This document shows, in pieces, positions 1 to 11,200 of a stretch of DNA of 28,173 bases. The stretch covers positions 1 to 28,173 of the forward strand of contig CAJPVJ010000282.1 in the NCBI GenBank assembly GCA_905397405.1. The letters run 5' to 3'. How positions within the stretch are numbered: position 1 is the first letter of the stretch; every line of letters starts with the position of its first letter. The translations under genes were made by a program, and so were the position numbers. The notes below the pieces were generated by a model that ran no database searches, was not told the DNA's origin, and was given only the letters and a program-made list of their open reading frames with translations. The stretch is from Oppiella nova. Taxonomy: Eukaryota > Arthropoda > Arachnida > Sarcoptiformes > Oppiidae.

Positions 1-201
1 TGAACCATTGGCCTCATGAGTGGAAGTGGCGCTCCTCATGACTCCCACCACCACTTGTGGCACAACTCAGTCATCAACAGATGCTTCTTCGGGTGTCACC
101 AGTGAATGGCAACAGAGTGTGTCTACAGACACATGCGATCACTTCAGTCACCACTCGATTACTGTTACATAAGAGTCAATGCAATCGATGTTACCGTTTG
201 T
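1..201. other. Left-edge sequence without a supported gene
   Basis: This stretch lies before the 556-bp tandem repeat. Short open frames exist on both strands but none resembles a known protein. A minus-strand ATG at 39-37 opens a frame that runs off the window edge, so a divergent gene could begin here, but 13 codons are too few to judge. Confidence 0.3.
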
Positions 202-757
202 GTCACTGTTTGACAGACAATACAAAACAACATTTCACTCATTCAGTCGTTTCCACATAAATCACGTCATTTGCTGTCATTTCTATGCAAAACATGTTTA
301 GACGTATTGATGACGCAAACAGTGTTTGATTTACTCACAACCAGTGCTATCCATAACCGACTGTTTGGTACTATTTGTGACAAGCATTAGCGTGTGTTTG
401 AGTGGAGGCGCAAGAAATGTTTGGTACGACTCGTAAAGTAGAGAAAGTGTGCTTTGATTGCCATCTGTTCGCGTAATAAATGAGTCAATTGTCACACATT
501 TGACACACATTTTGATAATAAATGAATTTTGTTTAGCATTTGATTATGAATTACGAGTTTTCATAGAAAATGTATTTTATTGACAATATTGGCACCAATT
601 TGTATGACATGTGATACCATTGCTTGCATTTCATGTCAATTCAATGACCAGTGTTTTCAGTAAAAGCCGTTTTCGGACACCAAATGACTACAGAAGTGTT
701 AAATACCAGCAATTGTCTCATTTGGATGACACCACACAGGACTCACACCATCGCAAA
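202..757 (+). repeat. 556-bp tandem repeat, copy 1 (LYSMD promoter and 5' codons)
   Basis: This unit is repeated head to tail at 758-1313 with roughly a dozen substitutions seen by eye and no net length change. It holds the upstream region of the LysM gene, an ATG at 644 and the first 37 codons. Because the copy ends inside the coding sequence, the frame from 644 continues into the next unit and stops at 767-769. The product would be a 41-residue peptide sharing its N-terminus with the full protein. The unit may act as an extra promoter or as a decoy start. Confidence 0.9.
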
Positions 758-1313
758 GTCACTGTTTGACAGACAATACAAAACAACATTTCACTCATTC
801 AGTCGTTTCCACATAAATCACGTCATTTGCTGTCATTTCTATGCAAAACATGTTTAGACGTATTGATGACGCAAACAGTGTTTGGTTTACTCACAACCAG
901 TGCTATCCATAGCCGACTGTTTGGTACTATTTGTGACAAGCATTAGCGTGTGTTTGAGTGGAGGCGCACGAAATGTTTGGTACGACTCGTAAAGTAGAGA
1001 AAGTGTGCTTTGATTGCCATCTGTTCGCGTAATAAATGAGTCAATTGTCACACATTTGACACACATTTAGATAATAAATGAATTTTGTTTAGCATTTGAT
1101 TATGAATTACTCATTTTCATAGAAAATGTGTTTTATTGACAATATTGGCACCAATTTGTATGACATGTGATACCATTGTGCCGCACTTCATGTCAATTCA
1201 ATGACCAGTGTTTTCAGTAAAAGCCGTTTTCGGACACCAAATGACTACAGAAGTGTTAAATACCAGCAATTGTCTCATTTGGATGACACCACACAGGACT
1301 CACACCATCGCAA
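758..1313 (+). repeat. 556-bp tandem repeat, copy 2 (intact gene start)
   Basis: This is the second unit of the tandem duplication. It ends at the shared catcgcaa, after which the sequence continues into the unique part of the LysM gene. It supplies the ATG at 1201 and about 440 bp of proximal upstream sequence, so the intact gene uses this copy. The differences from copy 1 are mostly single bases, with a small cluster just upstream of the ATG (around 1179-1190). Confidence 0.9.
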
Positions 1314-2025
1314 CACCACTGAGTTTGAGCTGAAGAACAGACAGACCAACAGTTCCGATGGGAGTCCAGCGCACAGACAACGGCCGCAACCACTGGACGA
1401 CTACATCCCATACCGAGTGAATGGTAATGAGAGTCTTCGTGCCATTGCCTTACGTTACGGCTGTTCTGTGTCTCAAATCAAGCAAATCAATCATTTGATG
1501 TCCGACCAGGAGTTCTATGGACTCCGAGTGTTGAAACTTCCGGCTAAGAAGTGCGGCATTCTTAGCGATGTATTGGTCCATCAGATCAATAGCCAACAGT
1601 GCCATCCGTCCCGAGCAGACAACACACCACTCACTGTCAATATAGGGATATCACAGCATTTGAGTCATACCAGTGCTCACAATGGCCTCAAGTTCTTGTC
1701 ACATATGGACGAAGATCTCAGACGATTGAGACAATCGACTGAAACTGTGATCCAGAGGTCGGCTATCGATAACTTGGAACAGACGTTGAGTGCGAGTTGT
1801 GATGCAAATGAGGTGCAAGTGGTCGACGGGAAACAGTCTGTGAATAGAAGTGCCTTTTTATCGTGTGATGAATCTGATTATGGCATCAATTGGTGTAATC
1901 TATTGTTATTAGCATTTGTTTTATGTTTTATATCACCCATTGTTTATGTCATATATATTAGTGAATCCAATCATAATCACAACACCACTGATAGCGTACA
2001 CAATCACATCCTTAGTCATCATTAA
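1201..2025 (+). CDS. LYSMD3: LysM domain single-pass membrane protein, LYSMD3/4-like
   Basis: Intronless frame of 274 residues starting at ATG 1201. A single LysM domain spans about residues 69-113, with the typical pattern AIALRYGCSVSQIKQINHLM followed by the SDQEFYGLRVLKLP strand. A charged stretch (DEDLRRLRQSTE) matches the region after the LysM in LYSMD3/4. One hydrophobic segment at about 231-253 is followed by a short His/Asn-rich tail. In animals LYSMD3/4 are type II membrane proteins; human LYSMD3 has been linked to chitin sensing and Golgi integrity. The order LysM, linker, TM near the C-terminus fits that family. Which of LYSMD3 or LYSMD4 is the closer relative cannot be told, so the symbol is approximate. 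The first 37 codons and the promoter are tandemly duplicated upstream. The neighbour POLR3G is convergent. Confidence 0.85.
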   Translation: MTSVFSKSRFRTPNDYRSVKYQQLSHLDDTTQDSHHRNTTEFELKNRQTNSSDGSPAHRQRPQPLDDYIPYRVNGNESLRAIALRYGCSVSQIKQINHLMSDQEFYGLRVLKLPAKKCGILSDVLVHQINSQQCHPSRADNTPLTVNIGISQHLSHTSAHNGLKFLSHMDEDLRRLRQSTETVIQRSAIDNLEQTLSASCDANEVQVVDGKQSVNRSAFLSCDESDYGINWCNLLLLAFVLCFISPIVYVIYISESNHNHNTTDSVHNHILSHH

Positions 2026-2191
2026 TATTGTATATGTTTTACACAATTTTATTAAATGTTTATATTTTACAATTCAATTAATAATTGATTAATTAATTGA
2101 TGACTACTATAACGATCAATACTCGTGTCATTTAGTATAAAATATTTCATTGAAAATGTATTATACAAATGGTATAGTGTGGGACAAGTGA

Positions 2192-2966
2192 TCAATAGGT
2201 GGGTCCCTCATCCATGTTGTCATCGGACTCATCCAAGTAGTCCTCTCCGTTGTCGAAGTATGAAAACGTGTAATCAGTTCCCTATTCGTCAATACAAATC
2301 ACATCAATATTTATACTCATATTTAACAACAAATGCTTTACTTCTTCGATATCCTCCACGTCTTCCACTTTCTCGGCGTCGGAAGCGTTGTCCGCCTCGT
2401 CTTCACTCTTTTGGTCATCGCTTTTGTCTTCCTTTTCGTCTTCTATTAATTTGTCTAATCTTTGGTCCAAATCCTTAGTGCTCTTCGTCTGTGTCTTCGT
2501 TTTGCTTTTCGGTCTCTTCGGAAGCAATTCTGTGGCAAATATTCTGCTATCTATGGACACAATGAGACACAAACTGTCAAAGACTGTCATCTCAAATGAT
2601 ATTCAAAGAGCAATGACTGAAATGAATACCGATTTGGATGTCGTTGTCATTGATTGGCGTCTCGTTTGCGATGTTTTCGTATTTATCGGAATACCTCTCG
2701 ATGTGTGGCCTCTCTTTGGGAGCACTGATGTAGTACTTGGATGTCGTCAACGATTGCCTCAACTCCTGCTTCAAAGTCAGCAAATAGTTGTCCACATCGT
2801 TGTCATGGAGTGCAAGTGCTTTGGCGTCAATGGACGGGTAGTTGAGGGGAGGGACGAGTGTCGGCGGCGGGAGGGCATCACCACGTGTCAGACCAATCGA
2901 TTCCAACGAAAATGTCAGAGTATTGTCACCTCTTTTCTTAGCACCCGATCGACCGCCTCTTGACAT
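2192..2966 (-). CDS. POLR3G: RNA polymerase III subunit RPC7 (POLR3G/GL, Rpc31 family)
   Basis: Three exons: 2966-2630, 2550-2342 and 2281-2192, joined in phases 1 and 0 across GT-AG introns of 79 and 60 nt, giving 211 residues. The start is the ATG before SRGGRSG; a Gly/Arg-rich N-terminus is usual for the family. Recognisable blocks are TFSLESIGLTRGD and LPPPTLVPPL, the YLLTLKQELR helix, IERYSDKYE at 89-97, LLPKRP early in exon 2, a long Lys/Asp/Glu-rich region, and the family C-terminus with SYFDNGEDYLDESDDNMDEG. RPC7 sits in the RPC3-RPC6-RPC7 subcomplex of Pol III, used in tRNA and 5S initiation. The gene is divergent from TRIP13 with 224 bp between the start codons. The region between IERYSDKYE and LLPKRP is shorter than in vertebrates, and the first splice junction is chosen there, so it is the least certain part. 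Confidence 0.9.
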
Positions 2967-3190
2967 CACTATCACTGCAATCGAGTCTCAAATGACTGAT
3001 GTCTTCGTCAGTCTTCTTCACGTAATCCTTTTGACCCCAAAATGTAAACAAAAAACAATTATTTTGTGACAAATCGCACGTAATTTATGTGTGTTTTGAG
3101 GACTCATTCATTGATTGGACGATCGCTTTGAAGTGCTTTTCAAACAGCGGTTAAAGTGTGGACACAATTGTGGACACAATTGACCACAAA
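2967..3190. promoter_or_regulatory. Divergent promoter region POLR3G/TRIP13
   Basis: These 224 bp separate the two start codons and must hold both promoters and 5' UTRs. No clear TATA box was seen. The functional assignment comes from gene orientation only. Confidence 0.5.
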
Positions 3191-4480
3191 ATGAATGATT
3201 TAGTCATTCATTTGGAAGTCCTTCAGAAGCGGAACAGTTATAGTGATGTCTCCGAGATTACGAGTGTTGTGATGAATTGGATCCAATCGTATGGAGAGTT
3301 GGATCAAATGGTGCGACAATTGACCGAAAAGAGGGACTCGTTTGCAGTGATGGATAAACTGCCGAAACAGTTGTCCTCTAATATCGACGCCATTAATGTG
3401 TCTCTGAGTCGGTGTCTGTCATCCGAGGCCAGTGGACAGACATCATCACCGGCACAGACGGGACCCGCATTCAAGTACTACGTCTATCACCTAAACTACG
3501 AGAGCGTGACCACCGATGAGATGGAGACCAATGAGGAACAGTTGCCTTCAGCACAACACACGATACTTCCGTCCAATGAATTGCACGGATTGTGGGAAAG
3601 CCTTGTGTTTGACCTCAACATCAAAGACCAATTGCTTGAGTTTGTCTTAACCGCCCTCACGTTCGCCGACAAAGGAGTGGACAGTCAACTGATTAACTGG
3701 AATAAAGTGGTGTTACTTCACGGCCCGCCCGGCACTGGAAAGACATCGTTGTGTCGCGCGTTGGCTCAGAAGCTGTCCATTCGGTTGAGACACCGATACA
3801 AGAGCTCACAACTCATTGAAATCAATTCCCACTCTTTGTTCTCCAAATGGTTCTCAGAGTCGGGAAAACTTGTGATGAAATTGTTTGAAAGGATCAAAGA
3901 GTTCGTCGAAACGGACGATCAGCTCATACTTGTGCTCATCGATGAGGTGGAGAGTCTGGCGCACACCAGACAGGTCTCCATGAATGGCAGTGAGCCCTCC
4001 GATGCCATACGAGTGGTGAACGCATTGCTCACACAATTGGATGGCATTAAGAACTACTCGAATGTCGTAATCCTCACCACATCTAACGTGACCACTGCTA
4101 TAGACTTGGCGTTTGTGGACAGGGCTGACATCAAGCAGTACATCGGCCTCCCGTGCGTTGAAACCATTTACGAGATCTACAGGTCGTGTATCCAAGAGCT
4201 GGTCCGCAAGAGCATCGTGTCGTGCGATGAGTCCATTCTGTCGTACAGTCAACTCAAACGAATGGCCGAAACGTTGGGCACAACATTCGCCGGTAATTAC
4301 AAACTCTTGGAAATTGCAGAACAAAGCCATTCCCTCAGTGGTCGCACTCTTCGCAAAATACCATTCCTGGCGATCGCTCTCTACTCGTGCGGACAAATTC
4401 CCGTCTCTTTCACTCTGTTCCTCGAATTCATGTCCAAAGCTGTGCGCAAACAACTCGATGACAGAAATGAGTTGAAATGA
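3191..4480 (+). CDS. TRIP13: Pachytene checkpoint AAA+ ATPase TRIP13/PCH2
   Basis: Intronless frame of 429 residues from the first in-frame ATG at 3191; human TRIP13 is 432. The AAA+ core begins near residue 140. Walker A is GPPGTGKT at 178-185, Walker B is LVLIDE with Asp251 and Glu252, followed by sensor 1 TTSN. The C-terminal small domain carries SGRTLRKIPFLA, the family sensor-2 region with its arginine. The SHSLFSKWFSESGKLV stretch corresponds to the pore-loop region. The N-terminal 100 residues are the part that in TRIP13 binds the p31comet/HORMA substrate. The enzyme remodels HORMA proteins (MAD2, HORMADs) in spindle checkpoint silencing and meiosis. All catalytic motifs are intact. 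The lack of introns contrasts with most neighbours. Confidence 0.95.
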   Translation: MNDLVIHLEVLQKRNSYSDVSEITSVVMNWIQSYGELDQMVRQLTEKRDSFAVMDKLPKQLSSNIDAINVSLSRCLSSEASGQTSSPAQTGPAFKYYVYHLNYESVTTDEMETNEEQLPSAQHTILPSNELHGLWESLVFDLNIKDQLLEFVLTALTFADKGVDSQLINWNKVVLLHGPPGTGKTSLCRALAQKLSIRLRHRYKSSQLIEINSHSLFSKWFSESGKLVMKLFERIKEFVETDDQLILVLIDEVESLAHTRQVSMNGSEPSDAIRVVNALLTQLDGIKNYSNVVILTTSNVTTAIDLAFVDRADIKQYIGLPCVETIYEIYRSCIQELVRKSIVSCDESILSYSQLKRMAETLGTTFAGNYKLLEIAEQSHSLSGRTLRKIPFLAIALYSCGQIPVSFTLFLEFMSKAVRKQLDDRNELK

Positions 4481-4722
4481 AATGAATTCAATTTGTATCT
4501 CATTTTCAACGAATTGTTTTATTTACAAAAATATAAACACAACATAATTGTCATAATCTTTTTTAAAACATTTGTTTTTAGGCTATCACTAGACTATCGT
4601 TATAAAAGTCGTTAAAATGCATAAAAAACTTTACGAAAATATTTGATTTTAAGTATAAAATCTATAAAATGCTAATAAAAATACTGAAAGTAACCATTTG
4701 GTCAGTTAGCTTATACCGGTAA

Positions 4723-7163
4723 TTAGACTGCGGGCGAGGGCTCAGTCCTAATAAAATAGGCCACTTTGTCGATAGGCACCTGATATTTGCGCATCCATTT
4801 GCCACCTCTGATCACTTGCACCTGTATCTCATCCTTCCACCAGCCGTTCGGCAGAAATATATCCCTCTCTTTCTGTCCCTCTTCGACAACCGGTGCGACG
4901 ATAATGTCGTTCCCAATAGAGAACTGGTTGTCAATTATGAAGGCGTCCCTCTCATGGGGTTGTGTCCACCACATCGGCCTTATTATCGGCGAACCATTCC
5001 TATGATATTCGCGAAGACATGTCTTCATCGCTGGTAGGATTAGATCTTCGCGTAGTTTTAGTAGCTTTTTGGCAACTTTTATGATCTCGAGGTCGTTGTC
5101 GGGTTCACCGAATTGGATGACTGGAAGAAATGCCGCGACTTGTAACCAACGGATGTACAGCTCTTTGCTATAAGTGGTCTCATTGTGCACACGAATGCCT
5201 CCAACTGAACCGCTATTAACCAGTGGATAACCCATTAGACCCAGTGATAGGACAGTTGGTATGATTCCACGCAATGTATTCCACGAAGAACTCCTCGGAA
5301 GCACTTTAACAAAACCTTTGAGCTCTTTTGAGTCGACTGAACTGGTTGTGCCGATTAAATCACTGGTATTAATGGCCACTCGTTTCAGTAGATTTAGATA
5401 ATTATCGGGATTTATAGTTTTGTCGACATTTATGTGTCGAGGCATTAGTGATGACTGTCCGCCGACAAACAGAAAGCCGTCGACTGACAGACCAGTAATC
5501 AGTTCGTCGACCAATCGGTTGCGAAACCACTCTCTGTTAACAGGATTTGTTAAATTAATTAAACCACAGATGTATTCATATTGATTGCCACAACGGGTCA
5601 GTAGTGGGACATTGAGGCGAACGTCGCGTAAAAGTCTGTGATTAAGTCTGGCGTTGGATAACGTATTTGAATGCAAATCAATGTTTGGCGTAATTGTGAG
5701 CAATATTTTAAAGCCTTTGTTGTGAAGGATATTAATGAGAACCGAAGGGTTATTGAAAGAGGTTTTATTCATTTTGAAGTCTCCAATGATGTTCTCCCAG
5801 CGCGAGTCCAACAGAACCACTCCCGGCTCGAAGCCATAGCTCATGATTCGGTCCACATATGCCTGAAGTGATTGATGGGTAAAGTTTGCCAATACGTTTG
5901 AATCTGTGGCCCAAATGAGTCGCTCCAAGAATATGTATTCCTCCGGATCTGATGAAGCGGTTGAAGTGGAATTGGTTTCGGTTTTGTTTTCAGCTTTTGG
6001 CGAACTATCGATCAAATGGTTTTGTAGGTCTGGAAGACTGGGCGCCGAGCAGATAGTGTACTCCAACTGAGCGTAGATATCGTTTTTGTTTAATACATAA
6101 TACGGGAATTGCTTCTTCGAAATCTTCAAATCAATTTAAAATCAAATCAATTAGTGGTAATTATCACTCATTTGGATTCATATTTGCAAAAACCTACCAA
6201 GCACAGTTTGTTGGGGTCTTCAGTGCTGTTCAAACTGACAAATAGCGGAACATTTAGTCCGACGCTTATTGTGATGCCTTTCGATGAGAACCAATGTCTG
6301 CCAATCAGTGAACCGAATGGAGTGGTGGTGTCCGTGAGGTGACTGGTCACGAATGGCGAGTCCGAGATGGACATGTCATTGAGCGGCCATTTCAGGCCAT
6401 TCACGTCTCCCATCCCATACCAGAAGGATGTGCTCAAATCGAAACAGTCCTTAAGAATAGCATACTTTTCATAGCTCTTCCACTTGATGTCATAACATGT
6501 GATAGATTTGGGATAATGTTTGTATTGGAAGCTCAGATGTGCCCTATATTTCCAGTCCAAACAGATTCTCGTGTTCTTCTCAATTGATTTGCAATTAATG
6601 GGAGGAATGTCTGGAGGAATGTTGAGTCCGAACTCTATGTGCAACAGATCCCGGCCCTCGCTGTCCAGTAGATCCAGTTGTCTCTGGGTTTTAATGAAGA
6701 ATATGCGGTCTTTGATGGCAACCACTATTAGGTTGCGGTTATAGAAATATCTTGTACTCAATATTATGATCACAATAGCCATGAGAATGAGTGCCACAAC
6801 AATCCTGAACCTAAACTCTGGTGCCTTTCCCTTCATGAGGAAGGCGTGTATCTTTGCCGTCGAGTTCTGGATCTGTTGCTTACGAGTGGACCGTTTGCTG
6901 CGTTTGGGAGTCGCTCTCCAAGTGGTCGAGTCGTCCGACAGTTGCATCACTTGAGCCGATCTAAGGCCTGACTTGCGCTGAAGTCGAGGCGATGACTCGC
7001 GCGGTGTCTCCGATGGCGTGAAGTCATAGGAGGAGATCGAGGTCCTGGTGCTCGACCGGTACGACCCATACGTGTTGTCGCAACTGTTGGATTCAGATTG
7101 CAGTGACAATTGGTGCACGTCTTCGGCGCTGCCGTTGCCCACAGACTTCTTGGACGACTCCAT
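4723..7163 (-). CDS. MYORG: MYORG-like glycoside hydrolase family 31 protein, probably catalytically dead
   Basis: Two exons, 7163-6198 and 6123-4723, joined in phase 0 across a 74-nt intron (GTAGGT...GAAG), giving 788 residues. The start is the ATG at 7163. The order is a Ser/Arg-rich cytosolic N-terminus, one TM segment at about 119-138 (VVALILMAIVIIIL), a beta-rich N-terminal domain with SFWYGMGDVNGLKWP, then the GH31 barrel (WENIIGDFKMNKTSFNNP, GFKILLTITPNIDLHS, PTVLSLGLMGYPLV) and the C-terminal MWWTQPHERDAFIIDNQFSI and IFLPNGWWKDE blocks. This is the type II, lumen-facing layout of MYORG, an ER/Golgi alpha-galactosidase in mammals. The strand that normally reads FKFDAGE, with the nucleophilic Asp, reads FLFVGGQ (residues about 539-545). 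The usual PDMIGG reads NSGSVGG (about 625-631). The LPRSSSW stretch also lacks the expected Asp. A glycan-binding pseudoenzyme is my inference. The long frame shows no other damage. Confidence 0.85.
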
Positions 7164-8297
7164 CACCGATCACTGGACCCGAGGCAACACATGTGCTTAG
7201 GATATGTCTAAACGCGTAAATCACAAGCAAATGGTATTCATTTGAAATTGAAAATCAAATTTTCAATGCAATGATTGTGTTATGAATTTAGTGTTTGTAA
7301 TCAAATTGTTTACAAACAGTGTTCACAATAGCGTACATATGATCCAAGTGGTGACCCCTATATAATATCAACACATTTCATAATTATTGTCAAATTAGTG
7401 ATCAAGTGTTGAAAATTTTTCATTTAGTAGTTGTCAACATGAAAAATATTCATATATTTTAGTCTTAAGAGTTCAGTATTGGTAATCAATTATTTTCAGT
7501 CAATATAGTTTTAATGCTTTATTGAATCACTTTATTTCAAATCAATTGTTTGTAGATTTAGTAAACATTTTCAACAATAAACAGCAATCATAACAAGTCT
7601 TATCAATACATGAATGAGAATTGACTTAAATTATCAATTATGTAATCAATTCATTGATATTATAGCGAATAACTGGAAGACAATTGTATTTTCAAATATA
7701 TTCTTCTGAAATAACTTTTAATATAATTTTCAACTTTAAAAGTAAATAAATTCATCGATAACTATAAGAATAACATTTTTGCGCAAATATAAATATAGAT
7801 TTAAAACAGTATATAAAATAGTATAAAGAATCGCTTTAAAATTTGAGACCTTTTTTAAATTTAGCTGTTTTTCACGATTATATGATTGTCCTCTCGTTTA
7901 TCTCTATCTTAACAGTAATATTATATACAAACAGTTATACAGTATATCAAAACAGATATAACCCTTCAATTCAATCGATTCCTATAGTATAGCTGTTTTT
8001 CACGATTATATGATTGTCCTCTCGTTTATCTCTATCTTAACAGTAATATTATATACAAACAGTTATACAGTATATCAAAACAGATATAACCCTTCAATTC
8101 AATCGATTCCTATAGTACTTGCATTAAAAGAATAAGTTTTAAATTCATTTCTAAAGAATATATAATATGTACTCTAAATAAGAATCTGAAAATAACTCAA
8201 TTCTTCAGCGTGTCGACTGAAATATAAATAAAAAATAATGTTTATATTTGCGATATTTTCCAATCAATTGTTTGGACTCTGAATGGAGTGAAAGACA
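7164..8297. other. AT-rich intergenic region between MYORG-like and TBC1D9
   Basis: These 1.1 kb hold the upstream region of the MYORG-like gene (right of 7163) and the 3' flank of TBC1D9. The sequence is very AT-rich and has no open frame worth calling. A TATA-like ctatataatat lies near 7358 but about 200 bp from the start codon. The only clear structure is the exact 128-bp tandem repeat at 7862-8117. Confidence 0.6.
7862..8117. repeat. Exact 2 x 128-bp tandem repeat
   Basis: The units 7862-7989 and 7990-8117 are identical by eye and directly abut. Similarity stops at both outer edges (7861 t versus 7989 a; 7990 t versus 8118 c). The repeat lies in noncoding AT-rich DNA. The absence of any mismatch means either a very recent duplication or an unmerged overlap between two contigs. 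Confidence 0.95.
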
Positions 8298-11200
8298 TTA
8301 AACTGTAATAACATTGGGATTGGATGCGGAGAAACTGTTTTGCTTTTCAAATCTCCAGTTCTTGAGTTTAGCCAAAACTGAATACCAGTCGTGTTTCACT
8401 TCGAAGAGGTCCACCAAATGTTGTTCCGTATGAAGAGCCGCACAGAACTGTTGGAATGTTATGAACCAATTCTCCTCAACTCCTTCACACTTCTTATTGT
8501 CAGCCTTTGCGCTGCTATTGGACTCGCATTCAGACATATCGGTGCCAATGGTCTCGCTATCTACAGAACTCTCGGTAATGTCATCAGAGTTTGTTTGAGA
8601 GTTTTCTGATTGAGAGGACAGTTCTCCCAGTTTTAGCAAATAAGTGCCCACAGAAGCGATGCAGTGATAGATCTGTTGCTCATTGGACTCACCGGAGAAG
8701 ATGTCGTATAAAGTTTTCCACAACTGAATGAACTGTTGCTGATTCATAGGTGGAAGACTGGGTCTCCGATCACCTGAATTGTGTGTATCGTTTAAGGCAC
8801 TGATATTTGATGGCATTATAGCGCCGGTCATTGCGCTACTCAAGGAATGGGCGGTCTTTTGATGATTATTATTAGTTATAGTAATTGATGACAAAAACTG
8901 AGTCAAAGTGAAGGAAACATTGGTGTCTTGAGGTTTGGGGGCGGCGGCGAAGAACTCTTCGGCCTCAGCGCCCAATTCAGTCTCCTGTGAGTCGGACTCG
9001 TTCTCAGACAGACTCGGAGATGATATGAGTTCCGGAATGTTCAGCAAATGAATGCAATAAATAAATCTTAGTTTCATTTCGGCGTCGGCTCTAAGTATTA
9101 CAACCATTAATATTAGGAATTCGAGAAAATTAATCAAATTATCGCAGTTCTCGTCTAAAAGGGTGAATATCCTGAGAATCAGCGAATCCACGTTCTCTGC
9201 CTGAGCCCAGGGGGACGAGTGGCTGAAGTACCACCGAAACTGATCCATGTCCAACTTGAATATCTCGTAGAAAGGGTGAGACATGTCAAACTTCTCGGGC
9301 GTAGGCGTTATTTGGCCCCAATATTGTTGTCGCAACTGTTCCTCTTTGAAGATGACGTAAATATCTTTGATTTGATCGTAAGTTAAATATTTAGAAATTA
9401 ATGGAAAACTTTGAAGACTTCGGATCACGTTCTTCATAGTATTGTCCTCCAGATTCTGGACCACATTTATTCTGTGCTTTACTCGAAGTTTTTCGATATA
9501 ATTGGCCGAAATGAAGCCGTATTTAGCGTAAGAATCGTATATCAAATCATTGATTTCAGTGCTCGTCTGACTCGCTCTCTTGGAGGCCGACCCATAGGCC
9601 ACCGAATGGACGATATGTGGAATCTTTGCGTCTCTGTTGGAGATGTTCTCGAGATAACCACTCAATACAGTCATAGCTTCGCCATCATCTTTGGCGGCCA
9701 TCAATGCATCGCTATTTGAGGCGAGAATATTGAGCGCCACTTGGAATACGACTTTTGCGCCGTCGAAGAAGAAACAATCGGCGATATGTATGGCCGACTC
9801 GAAGGGCATTACACTGAGGAATATGGTTAGAAACCATGAGAGAGATATCATCGACAAAATGCCAAATGGGATCAATTTGTTGTACAATTCGGGCAAATGT
9901 TCTTTGACTAACTCTTCGAGCACTCCCTGATCGACGAGAGCACCGATCACTTTAGTGTTGTAATAGTCGGGGAGCAGACGCTCGCAAAGGGCCACTAAAA
10001 GCCAAAACGCTTCCTCTTCTGAGGCGTACAGTAGGAGAACAGACGCAACGATATTCATGGCCTGACAGTAGCCAATACTGGGGTTACGGAAAGCATAGGC
10101 ATTGAGGACACGGCGCAGAGCATTGATTCCAAGTTCAGACTGAAAGGCCGGGTGTTCGGGGAGTGAACGGTGCAAATCACGCTCTATTTCATCGGTGGCG
10201 ACGCTATGTTGGCCTAAACTTTGCTGAACAATGAGCTCATAATAGCCCCGATGTGTGGACAACTCGTTTACGGCACCGGAGTATAACATCCATAATTCTC
10301 CGCGAATATCGTCGGGAATGCCTTTTAGTATGAGTTCTCTGGCTTTAGAGGTCCGATAACATGATATGCCTCTCCCGTATTCAATGAAATGTAATTCCCA
10401 TAAATTGTTTTTTACAGATTCTTTTGCCTTTGAATCTTCAGTTTCAGGGAATGGAAACTTTGTGCTGAGCGCGGCTTCAGGAACCCAAGAGGTCTGGCTA
10501 TCGACAGTCGATAGCTGTCGACTCAACGAATCAATACTGGATCTAATAAATCAAGAATCAACTTAGAGTTTCACAATCAATGCAATAATCAATAAACAAA
10601 CCGTCGATCTTCAGTGAGTCTCGAAAGTAATTCCGATATTTTTATGATAAGAAAGTCTCGATCGTCGATATGTGAGAAAATGAAGTTCGCTTTCAAACAA
10701 GAGATCAGAATTGCATTATTCCTATCATATCCTGTGTTCTGATTGTTATCCAACTTTTCAGTCGATAATATTTCTCTCAATGGAATGATTAAAGCGACTA
10801 AAGATTTGACCTAAAAATAGTTGAGATTATTAGCATTTACGGCAGTTATCAAGTTGTTTTCACTGAAAACACTTACTCTACTCTCGAAACAGATATAATT
10901 GTTGGACAAATACATTTTGCCCCAAACGTGTTGCTTATTATACGGTGTCCATAGAGTGAGAGGTAGTGTTCCGTCCAATTTCTCTTGGGATGGCAGTCTG
11001 AATGTGATTCTATACGACTCACTCATAGCTCTGGCGTCTAAATCTCGTTTGAGAAAAGACACCTTTTTGGGCACATTTTTAGATTTTTTTGCCGTTAAGT
11101 TGTGGTCAACTTTGAACGGCACTTGTCTTTCATCAGAGATAAGTTGTCTCATCGTTAGGTTTGCCAACTGTTCCATCAGATTATAAGTTTCAGACGTTTT

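Noticed and set aside
1-39. Minus-strand ATG at 39-37 as the start of a divergent gene
   Set aside because: Only 13 codons are inside the window and no similarity can be judged.
3854-4453. 199-codon minus-strand frame inside TRIP13
   Set aside because: It is exactly antisense to the conserved AAA+ core and has no family match; it is an overlap artefact of codon composition.
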